A DNA stretch of 23,549 nt from DASRJX01 sp035649235 (lineage in GTDB: Bacteria; Acidobacteriota; Polarisedimenticolia; Gp22-AA2), in assembly GCA_035649235.1 (NCBI GenBank), contig DASRJX010000210.1, forward strand, positions 1-23,549. The letters run 5' to 3'. Made by a program: the position numbers and the translations under genes. The number at the start of each line of letters is the position of its first letter. Position 1 is the stretch's first letter. This document shows positions 14,642-21,367 of the stretch, one piece after another. Below the pieces are notes generated by a model. It ran no database searches, had not been told where the DNA came from, and was given only the letters and a program-made list of their open reading frames with translations.

Positions 14642-15406
14642 ATGGCGAATCCCGGGATGGACAGAACGCAGTTCATGGATCGGCCGCCGCTGCGGGCGAT
14701 GGTCGGCGCCCTGGAACGGGCGCTCGGCGACCGGCTTTTGAGCATCATCCTTTATGGATCGGCGGCCCGGGGCGAGTTCCAGGAGGGAGCCAGCGATTTC
14801 AACCTGGTCGTGGTCACCCAGGACCTCGACCCGCCGACGCTGGAGGCGCTTTCGGCCCCGATCCGCGGGTGGATGCGGCGCCGCCAGCCGCCGCCGCGGC
14901 TGCTGACCCCGGCCCTCATCGCCGATTCGATCGACGTCTACCCGCTCGAGTTCCTGGATCTGAAGACGCACGGCGTCGTCCTGCACGGCGCCGACCCGTT
15001 CGCGGGGATCCGGGTGCGGGCCGACCAGCTCCGCCTGCAGTGCGAGCGGGAGCTGCGCGAGAAGCTGATGCGGCTGCGCGAAGGGTACGTCGAGGCGCGC
15101 GGGGCGCCGCGCGCTCTGCGGCGGCTCCTGGTCGGCTCCTACACCACGTTCGCGGCGGTGTTCCGCGGCTGCCTGCACCTGGTGGGCGAGACGCCGCCGC
15201 CTCGCAACGCCCAGGTGGCGGCGGCATTCTGCGCGCGAGCGGGCCTCGACGTCACGCCCTTCGAGGCGATCGACATCCTGCGCCGGGGAGAGGCGCCGGC
15301 CTCGCTCGACCTCGTCACGTTGTTCTCGCGCTACTATGAGCAGCTCACGCGTGCGGTCGGCGCCATAGACCGGTTCCGGCCGGCGGAGGGAGGGGAGACG
15401 CGATGA
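14642..15406 (+). CDS. Nucleotidyltransferase-like protein
   Basis: A 254-residue protein with a minimal nucleotidyltransferase fold. LLSIILYGSAARGEFQEGASDFNLVVV (from residue 32) matches the GS-x-x-R...D-x-D signature of the Pol-beta superfamily, except that the second metal-binding Asp is Asn54 (SDFN). A third acidic position could come from DVYPLEFLDLK. The C-terminal half is helical and might correspond to a substrate or HEPN-like region; I cannot assign it. ATG 14642 is chosen because GGGAGG at 14630-14635 is six bases ahead; an in-frame ATG at 14618 overlaps the TPM stop and would add eight residues. It sits between the TPM and LemA genes and overlaps the LemA start by ATGA, so it is probably co-translated. 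The substrate is unknown, and activity is uncertain given Asn54. Confidence 0.8.
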   Translation: MANPGMDRTQFMDRPPLRAMVGALERALGDRLLSIILYGSAARGEFQEGASDFNLVVVTQDLDPPTLEALSAPIRGWMRRRQPPPRLLTPALIADSIDVYPLEFLDLKTHGVVLHGADPFAGIRVRADQLRLQCERELREKLMRLREGYVEARGAPRALRRLLVGSYTTFAAVFRGCLHLVGETPPPRNAQVAAAFCARAGLDVTPFEAIDILRRGEAPASLDLVTLFSRYYEQLTRAVGAIDRFRPAEGGETR

Positions 15407-15978
15407 AGAAGGGGCTGATCGGCTGCCTTGTGGTCGTGGCGGTCCTGCTGGTCGTGGGCGTGCTGATGGGCAGCATCCTGGTGTCGTCCTACAACCACAT
15501 GGTCACCGAGCGGGAAGCGGTCGATCGATCCTGGGCGCAGGTGCAGAACGTCCTGCAGCGGCGGGGCGACCTCATTCCGAACCTGGTCGAGACCGTGAAG
15601 GGTTACGCGTCGCACGAGCGCGAGGTCTTCGAGCAGGTCGCCGAGGCCCGCAGCCGGCTGGCCGGGGCGTCCACGCCTCAGGAGGCCTCGCAGGCCAACG
15701 CCGGCATGACCTCCGCCCTCTCGCGCCTCCTGGCGATCGCGGAGAACTATCCCCAGCTGAAGGCGAACGAGAACTTCATCCGCCTGCAGGACGAGCTCGC
15801 CGGTTCGGAGAACCGCATCGCCACGGAGAGGATGCGCTTCAACGAGGCGGTGCGCACCTACAACACCCTCATCAAGCGCTTTCCGAACAACCTGATCGCG
15901 GGGTTCTTCAACTTCGGCGAGAAGGAGTACTTCGAGGCTTCAGCCGAAGCGCGCGAGGTGCCCAAGGTCAAGTTCTAG
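15403..15978 (+). CDS. lemA: LemA family protein
   Basis: A 191-residue membrane-anchored coiled-coil protein. One N-terminal transmembrane helix (about residues 5-27) is followed by the highly conserved LemA core: SYNHMVTEREAVDRSWAQV, NVLQRRGDLIPNLVETVKGY and ASHEREVFEQVAEARSRL, then long helices and the family C-terminal block FPNNLIAGFFNFGEKEYFEA. Function is not firmly known; LemA is commonly paired with TPM-domain proteins, as here. ATG 15403 overlaps the preceding stop (ATGA), with GGAGGGAGGGGAG just upstream. It is the last gene of the five-gene operon, and its stop lies 12 bases from copy B of the structured repeat. Confidence 0.95.
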   Translation: MKKGLIGCLVVVAVLLVVGVLMGSILVSSYNHMVTEREAVDRSWAQVQNVLQRRGDLIPNLVETVKGYASHEREVFEQVAEARSRLAGASTPQEASQANAGMTSALSRLLAIAENYPQLKANENFIRLQDELAGSENRIATERMRFNEAVRTYNTLIKRFPNNLIAGFFNFGEKEYFEASAEAREVPKVKF

Positions 15979-15990
15979 CGGGTCCGCGGG

Positions 15991-16151
15991 GCGAGCCGGC
16001 GGGCCGCGCGCCCGCGGGGGACGCCTCCGCGACGCTCGCGCGTCGCTCGGCTCGGCTTCGTTCGCTCCGCCCCGCGCGCCGGAAGGCGCGCGCGGGGGCC
16101 CCGTCGCTCACTTCTCGCACGCCCCCGCGGGCGCGTGGCCCGCCGGCTCGC
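15991..16151. repeat. Structured palindromic intergenic repeat, copy B
   Basis: Second copy of the element at 1685-1848, lying between the converging LemA and S9 peptidase genes. Arms 15991-16020 and 16122-16151 pair over 30 bases with a single G-T opposition, and weaker pairing extends to about 15981. The arm sequence outside the shared CCCGCGGGGG end differs completely from copy A. Hairpin 1 is 16029-16034 with 16041-16046 (GCGACG/CGTCGC); its A-T pair 16032/16043 replaces the G-C pair 1727/1738 of copy A. Hairpin 2 is 16073-16080 with 16085-16092, eight perfect pairs closed by a GGAA loop. Conserved unpaired stretches are CTCGGCTTCGTTC and TCACTTCTCGCACG. The remaining gap to the peptidase stop (16152-16203) holds nothing recognisable. 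Confidence 0.85.
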
Positions 16152-16203
16152 CTCGCCGATCCTTCGCTGCCCAAAAAGACCTGGATCTCGGTCCTCTCGA
16201 CGC

Positions 16204-18183
16204 TCAGCGTTCCGGCGGAACAGTCGTAGCGGCGGTCGGTGCGGGCTCGGGCGGCGGGGGGGCGGGGCGCGACTTCAGGTTGGCGTCCAGGAAGTCGAGG
16301 ATGGCGCGGTAGCCGCGCGCCTGGTTCTCCTTCTTGCGCAGGCCGTGCCCTTCGTCGTCGAACACGATGTACTCGACCGGCACACCGTTGGCGCGCACGG
16401 CCTCGACGATCTCGTCCGATTCCACCTTGAGGACGCGTGGATCGTTGGCTCCCTGCAGGACCAGGAGGGGGCGGCGGATCTGGCTGGCGTGGAACAGCGG
16501 GGAGATGCGCCGGAGGTAGTCCGCGTCGGCCTCCGGATCCCCCATCTCCGTGTAGAGCGCCTTGCGGAACGACTCCCAGTACGGCGGGATGCTCGACAGG
16601 GTCCGCAGCCAGTTGGCGACTCCGAAGATGTCCACACCCACCGCGAAGGCGTCCGGCCGGAACGCCAGGGCCGCCAGCACCATGTACCCACCGTAGCTGC
16701 CGCCGATGATGCCGATGCGCCCGGGATCGACGTAGCCCAGCGCCGTCAGGAACTTCTTGCTGGCCACGCAGTCGCCGAGATCGGCCTCCCCGTGCTGCCG
16801 GTCGTCCAGCTTGTAGAAGGTCCGGCCGTAGCCGGTGCTGCCGCGGTTGTTGATGGCGTACACGACGTAGCCGTGGTTGACGAGGTACTGGAAGAGCCCG
16901 CTGTAGGTCCGTCGCGACTGGCCTCCGGGGCCGCCGTGCACCCAGACCAGGGCCGGCTTCTTGGCGTCGATGTTGGCCGGCCACGGCTTGTAGAGGACGC
17001 CGGGGATCTCCTTGTTGTCGAACGATCGGAAGCGCTCCATGCGCCCTTCGACGAGATCGTCGGCATCGATCTGCGGGTTCAGGCTGCGCGTCAGGGCCCT
17101 GGCCCGGCCGGTGCGGAGATCGAGGACGTACAGGTCGTTCGGCTGCCGGCTGCCGTTCACGTAGAAAGCGGCCTTCGACTCGTCCGCTGAGAAGGTGACG
17201 GAGTGGATCTGCGCCTCCGGCAGGCGGGGGAGGCGCACCGGCGCCATGGTGGCGGCGTCGTAGAGCCGCAGCTCGGTCCGGCCGTCGTTGTTGATCTCGA
17301 TCCAGAGGTACTTCCCCTTGCGCGAGAACCCCGCCTCCTCGACGTCCCAGTCCGGCTTCTCGATCACCTCGCGCTTCAGGGTCTCTAGCTCGATGCGCGC
17401 CAGGTAGCGGAACTCCGCGGCCTCGTCGCTCAGGTAGTAGAGCCAGCGTCCGTCGTGGCTGAACTCCTGCGGCTCGTTGTACACCTCCCCCTTGTGGGCC
17501 GTGAGGTTGCGGGGCGGTCCGCCGCGCCGGTCGTGCAGGACGATGTCGGAGTTGGTCTCCGTGTCGACCTTCTGCAGCGCCACCCAGCGCCGGTCGGGTG
17601 TGATCGGGCCGAGCTCGTAACCGGCCTCGTTCTTGAACAGGAGGGTGCGCTCGTAGCCGTCGGCCGCCACCTCGTAGAGATCGAAATAGCGCGCGTCGCG
17701 CTCGTTGGTCGCCATGAAGAAGGCGCGGTCGTCCTGAGCCCAGCCCCGGAAGGAGGCCTTGAGGTTCTCCCCCGGCGTGAGATCGCGGACCTCGCCGCCG
17801 CGCTCGCGGACGTAGAGGTGGGTCAGCTCGTTCCCACCCTGGTCGCTCTGGTAGAGGACCCGCTCGTCGGCGGGGAAGAACGACTGCGTCAGGACCGACT
17901 CGACCGTCGACTCGGTCAACGCCTGCGGCTCGCCGCCGGACAGTGGCACCGTCCAGGCGTTCAGGATGCCGGTCCGGTCGCTGCTCACCAGGATCGACGC
18001 GCCGTCGGGGGAGAACGAGGCCCCCTGGTGCACCGTCGTCCCGAGGAATTCCTCGATGCTGTGCTCCCGCACGCTGCGGCTCTCGAGGGCCGGCTCGTGC
18101 ACCGCGGTGCAGCCGAACAAGGCCAGGAGCGCGGCCGCCGCGGCGGCGGGCACGACGAGATTTCCAAGACGGTGGGAGCGCAT
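16204..18183 (-). CDS. Secreted S9 family peptidase, probable lipoprotein
   Basis: A 659-residue prolyl-oligopeptidase family serine peptidase of the acylaminoacyl-peptidase/DPP IV-like branch. The N-terminus has a hydrophobic signal and a lipobox-like LFGC (Cys25), so it is probably lipid-anchored. Residues about 45-390 form a WD40/TolB-like beta-propeller (repeats such as SFSPDGASILVSSDRTG and EFSHDGRWLYYLSD). The alpha/beta-hydrolase domain follows, with HGGPGG for the oxyanion hole and the triad Ser496 (GGSYGGYM), Asp581 (GANDPRV) and His613 (DEGHGLRKK). The tail is Pro-rich. GGAGGAGG lies eight bases ahead of ATG 18183. It is divergently transcribed from a second S9 peptidase and shares a promoter region with it. 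The likely role is cleaving short peptides outside the cytoplasm. Confidence 0.93.
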   Translation of the reverse strand: MRSHRLGNLVVPAAAAAALLALFGCTAVHEPALESRSVREHSIEEFLGTTVHQGASFSPDGASILVSSDRTGILNAWTVPLSGGEPQALTESTVESVLTQSFFPADERVLYQSDQGGNELTHLYVRERGGEVRDLTPGENLKASFRGWAQDDRAFFMATNERDARYFDLYEVAADGYERTLLFKNEAGYELGPITPDRRWVALQKVDTETNSDIVLHDRRGGPPRNLTAHKGEVYNEPQEFSHDGRWLYYLSDEAAEFRYLARIELETLKREVIEKPDWDVEEAGFSRKGKYLWIEINNDGRTELRLYDAATMAPVRLPRLPEAQIHSVTFSADESKAAFYVNGSRQPNDLYVLDLRTGRARALTRSLNPQIDADDLVEGRMERFRSFDNKEIPGVLYKPWPANIDAKKPALVWVHGGPGGQSRRTYSGLFQYLVNHGYVVYAINNRGSTGYGRTFYKLDDRQHGEADLGDCVASKKFLTALGYVDPGRIGIIGGSYGGYMVLAALAFRPDAFAVGVDIFGVANWLRTLSSIPPYWESFRKALYTEMGDPEADADYLRRISPLFHASQIRRPLLVLQGANDPRVLKVESDEIVEAVRANGVPVEYIVFDDEGHGLRKKENQARGYRAILDFLDANLKSRPAPPPPEPAPTAATTVPPER

Positions 18184-18218
18184 GGGATGCGGCCTCCTCC
18201 AGCAGAACGCGATGGCGC

Positions 18219-18249
18219 ATTCTACAGGTGCTGTGACATGGGGTAAACT
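18219..18249. promoter_or_regulatory. Candidate bidirectional promoter between two S9 peptidases
   Basis: Plus strand: TCTACA (18221-18226), 17 bases, TAAACT (18244-18249). Minus strand: TTTACC (18247-18242), 17 bases, TAGAAT (18224-18219). Each -35 therefore overlaps the opposite -10. Matches to consensus are four, four, four and five of six. Predicted transcripts would have leaders of about 30 bases on both sides, each holding a strong ribosome binding site. Confidence 0.5.
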
Positions 18250-18288
18250 GAGGCTTCCACGAATCCGATCACGAAGGAGGTCTTTCCC

Positions 18289-20292
18289 GTGCTCCACAGG
18301 ACCGATCGTCGCATCGTCCCGCCCTGCCTTCTCCTGGCCACGGCCCTCCTGATGGTCTTCCGTCCGGCGCCGGCCGCGGAGGAGAGGCGGGAGCGCGGCC
18401 CGCTGGTCATCGAGGGGATCCCCGAAATCCCGGCGAAGATCGGCGACCGCCTGATGCAGTACCAGAACACGCGCTCCGCTCTGGTGTTCGACTGGACGGC
18501 CGACGGGACCGCAGTCCTGTTCGGGACGCGCTTCGGAGAGACGGCGCAGGTGCACCGCGTGGAGCGGCCGGGAGGGGACCGGACGCAGGTCACCTTCTAC
18601 CCGGAGCCGATCGCCGGCGCCTTCGCCAGCCCCGACCCGAAGGCCCGCGGGTTCCTGTTCGTCAAGGACGTGGGCGGCGGCGAGGACTTCCAGTTCTACT
18701 TCCACGACTTCGAGACGGGATCCGACACCCTCCTGACGGACGGAGCGTCGCGGAACACCGGGCCGCGCTGGTCGAACCGGGGCGACCGGATCGCCTTCGC
18801 CAGCAGCCGGCGGAACGACCGCGACGAGGACCTGTACGTCGCCGAGCTGTCCCGGCCCGGGCAGGCGCGCCTCGTCCTGGAGAGGGAGGGCGCCTGGAGC
18901 GTCCTGGACTGGTCGCTCGACGACAGGCGGCTCCTCCTGGTGCACGAGGTCTCCGTGAACGAGACCTACCTGCACGTCCTCGATCTCGAGAGCGGAAAGG
19001 TCACGCAGGTCAATCCGAAGCCCGGCGTTATCTCCTATCAGGCGGCGGTGTTTGCGAAGCGCGGCAACGGGCTCTACCTGACTTCCGACGAGGGGAGCGA
19101 GTTCCAGCGGCTGCGCTACCTCGACCTCGGCTCCGGACGCTTCACGGACCTGACAGCCGCCATCCCCTGGGACGTGGAGGAGATCGAGCTGTCCCCCAAG
19201 GGCGACCGCCTGGCGTTCACGGTCAACGAGAACGGGTACGGCCGGCTGTACCTCCTCGACACCGCGACGGGGAAATCGGCCCCCGTCGCGGGGGTCCCCG
19301 ACGGGATCGTCGACCGCTTGCGCTTCGATCCCGCGGGCAAGCGCCTGGCCTTCTCCCTCGGGTCTGCGGTCTCCCCCGCGGACGTCCACGTCCTGGACCT
19401 GGAAGGGGCGCCGCGCCTGACGCGCTGGACGGTGAGCGAGGTGGGCGGCCTCAACCCGGCCGGCTTCGTGGCCCCCGAGCGCGTGGAGTTTCCGACCTTC
19501 GATCAGGCCGGCGGCGCGCCGCGTCTCGTCCCCGCCTTCTACTTCCGGCCCGCCCGTGGAACGGCGCCCTTCCCCGTCCTGATCAACATCCACGGCGGGC
19601 CCGAGGCCCAGTACCGGCCCTCCTTCTCGGCCATCACGCAGTACTACGTCAACGAGCTCGGGATGGCGGTGCTGGCGCCAAACGTGCGCGGCTCGTCCGG
19701 CTACGGCAAGACCTACGTGAACCTCGACAACGGCATGAAGCGCGAGGACTCCGTCAAGGACATCGGCGCCCTGCTCGACTGGATCGCCCGGCGTCCCGAG
19801 CTGGACGCGTCACGCGTCGTGGTGGCGGGCGGCTCGTACGGCGGCTACATGGTGCTGGCGTCCATGACGCACTACAGCGATCGCCTGCGCGCCGGCATCG
19901 ACACGGTCGGGATCAGCAACTTCGTGAGCTTCCTCAGGAACACCTCGAGCTATCGCCAGGACCTGCGCCGCGTCGAGTACGGGGACGAGCGCGACCCGAA
20001 GATGCTGGAGTTCCTGGCGCGGATCTCGCCGCTCAGCAGCGTCGACCGGATCCGCAAGCCGATTTTCATCATCCAGGGACGGAACGACCCGCGCGTGCCG
20101 CTGTCGGAATCGGAGCAGATGCTCTCCGCCATCAAGAAGAACGGCGTCGACGCCTGGTACCTGATGGCGAAGGACGAGGGGCACGGCTTCCGCAAGAAGG
20201 CCAACACGGACTACTACTCCAGCGCTGTCGTGCTGTTCCTGAAGACGCACGTCCTCGGCACGGCCGCCGAGGATTCGGCGTCCGGGTCGTAG
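18289..20292 (+). CDS. Secreted S9 family peptidase
   Basis: A 667-residue prolyl-oligopeptidase family serine peptidase with a cleavable-type signal peptide (hydrophobic IVPPCLLLATALLMVF, then PAPAAEE). Residues about 60-380 are a beta-propeller with TolB-like repeats. The catalytic domain has NIHGGPE for the oxyanion hole and the triad Ser516 (GGSYGGYM), Asp600 (GRNDPRV) and His632 (DEGHGFRKK). Start GTG 18289 is fixed by AAGGAGGT at 18274-18281, seven bases upstream. It is a distant paralogue of the divergent minus-strand peptidase: same fold and triad motifs, but different propeller sequence and a different mode of export. The thioesterase-like gene follows after eight bases, so they may form an operon. 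The natural substrates are unknown. Confidence 0.93.
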   Translation: MLHRTDRRIVPPCLLLATALLMVFRPAPAAEERRERGPLVIEGIPEIPAKIGDRLMQYQNTRSALVFDWTADGTAVLFGTRFGETAQVHRVERPGGDRTQVTFYPEPIAGAFASPDPKARGFLFVKDVGGGEDFQFYFHDFETGSDTLLTDGASRNTGPRWSNRGDRIAFASSRRNDRDEDLYVAELSRPGQARLVLEREGAWSVLDWSLDDRRLLLVHEVSVNETYLHVLDLESGKVTQVNPKPGVISYQAAVFAKRGNGLYLTSDEGSEFQRLRYLDLGSGRFTDLTAAIPWDVEEIELSPKGDRLAFTVNENGYGRLYLLDTATGKSAPVAGVPDGIVDRLRFDPAGKRLAFSLGSAVSPADVHVLDLEGAPRLTRWTVSEVGGLNPAGFVAPERVEFPTFDQAGGAPRLVPAFYFRPARGTAPFPVLINIHGGPEAQYRPSFSAITQYYVNELGMAVLAPNVRGSSGYGKTYVNLDNGMKREDSVKDIGALLDWIARRPELDASRVVVAGGSYGGYMVLASMTHYSDRLRAGIDTVGISNFVSFLRNTSSYRQDLRRVEYGDERDPKMLEFLARISPLSSVDRIRKPIFIIQGRNDPRVPLSESEQMLSAIKKNGVDAWYLMAKDEGHGFRKKANTDYYSSAVVLFLKTHVLGTAAEDSASGS

Positions 20293-20300
20293 GAGGACGC

Positions 20301-20771
20301 GTGCCGGCTTCGGGAGAGAGCTTGCAGGCCCGCTACGCGCCCGGGGGCGTCTGCTTCGGGTGCGGGCCGGCCAACCCGCGAGGGCTCAGGATCGAAAGCC
20401 GAGTCGAAGGAGAGGAGCTGGTCGCCGGGTTCCGTCCCGAGAAGCACCACGAGGCGTTCGAGGGTGTCCTGAGCGGAGGCATCATCGGGACCCTCCTCGA
20501 CTGCCACAGCAACTGGACGGCGGCCTGGGCGCTGATGACCCGGGACGGCGCCGACCGCCTTCCCTGCACCGTGACGGCGGAGTTCCACGTGCGCCTGCTG
20601 CGGCCCGCCCCCACCTCAGGCGAGGTCATGCTGCGGGCGAAGCCGGTCGAGGTCGGTGACGATCGGGCCGTCGTCGAGGCGACGCTCTCGGCCGGCGGCA
20701 AGCTCTGCGCCACCTGCCGGGGCGTCTTCGTCGCCGTCAAGCCGGGACACCCCGCCTACCATCGCTGGTAG
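20301..20771 (+). CDS. PaaI-like hotdog-fold thioesterase family protein
   Basis: A 156-residue single hotdog domain of the PaaI/acyl-CoA thioesterase group. The opening CFGCGPANPRGLRIES is characteristic of a common subgroup. HHEAFEGVLSGGIIGTLLDCHSNWTAAW is the central hotdog helix region, where the Gly-rich segment binds the thioester and Asp could take part in catalysis. TAEFHVRLLRPAP is the following strand. The start GTG 20301 has AGGAGG overlapping the peptidase stop, four bases away, which is short but acceptable. The substrate is not indicated by the neighbourhood. Its stop lies 13 bases from the converging cohesin-like gene. Confidence 0.85.
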   Translation: MPASGESLQARYAPGGVCFGCGPANPRGLRIESRVEGEELVAGFRPEKHHEAFEGVLSGGIIGTLLDCHSNWTAAWALMTRDGADRLPCTVTAEFHVRLLRPAPTSGEVMLRAKPVEVGDDRAVVEATLSAGGKLCATCRGVFVAVKPGHPAYHRW

Positions 20772-20784
20772 GGCCGATTCAGCG

Positions 20785-21354
20785 TCAGGGGACGACGACG
20801 GTGCCGCCGTGACCCGGCCCGAAGCGGGCCGTGACCGGCTCCCCCTGGTCGTCGAGGATCCGCTCGGCCACGCCGCTCCCGGGCTCGAGGCCGAAGTCGA
20901 TGGAGCCCGTTCCCGCCGCCAGGCGACTGAAGCGCAGGGTCAGCACGACCTCGCTCCCTTCCGCCGCCGCGGAGCCGTCGGGGGCGAAGCGCGTGATCGA
21001 CACCTGGACGCGGCCGGCCCCCGCGCCGCGCGCCAGGACCAGCGGCGGCGTCCTGGGCGCGTTCTGCGTCAGCAGCGGTCCCGCGGCGTGCCCTTCGAAC
21101 TTCAGCTGGTCCGCGGGGTAGGCCAGGTCGAAACCGACGGTGAAGATTCCCGAGACATCCTGGGCCGCGATCTCGATCTCCAGGCTGGTGCAGGTGGCGC
21201 GGCCGGCGCGCAGGTAAAGGTCGCCGGGGCGCGGCTCCTGCAGACTGTTGCGGAATGTGAGCGGGCTACAGGCCGCTTGGACCTTCGGCGCGGCCGCTGC
21301 CAGCGCCAGCGCCAGGAGCGCCGCCGGGCCTATGACGCGGCCTCTCCCCCTCAT
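20785..21354 (-). CDS. Secreted cohesin-like domain protein
   Basis: A 189-residue protein with a signal peptide (VIGPAALLALALAAAAPKVQA) and a mature part that reads as one cohesin-like beta-sandwich. The pattern includes SLEIEIAAQDVSGIFTVGFD, LAYPADQLKFEG, GRVQVSITRFA and GSEVVLTLRFSRLA, which are the usual cohesin strands. Cohesins bind dockerins, and the gene just upstream on the same strand ends in a dockerin-like module, so the two products may bind each other outside the cell. ATG 21354 lies 13 bases after that gene's stop, implying an operon; the ribosome binding site is weak (GAGGG). No other domain, anchor or catalytic motif is seen. Fold assignment is from pattern only and needs a profile search. 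Confidence 0.72.
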   Translation of the reverse strand: MRGRGRVIGPAALLALALAAAAPKVQAACSPLTFRNSLQEPRPGDLYLRAGRATCTSLEIEIAAQDVSGIFTVGFDLAYPADQLKFEGHAAGPLLTQNAPRTPPLVLARGAGAGRVQVSITRFAPDGSAAAEGSEVVLTLRFSRLAAGTGSIDFGLEPGSGVAERILDDQGEPVTARFGPGHGGTVVVP

Positions 21355-21367
21355 CGGTCCGCGGCCC

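Noticed and set aside
18184..19593. Long N-terminal extension of the minus-strand S9 peptidase frame across the divergent peptidase gene
   Set aside because: The frame simply lacks stops. ATG 18183 has a GGAGGAGG site, a signal sequence and a lipobox directly after it.
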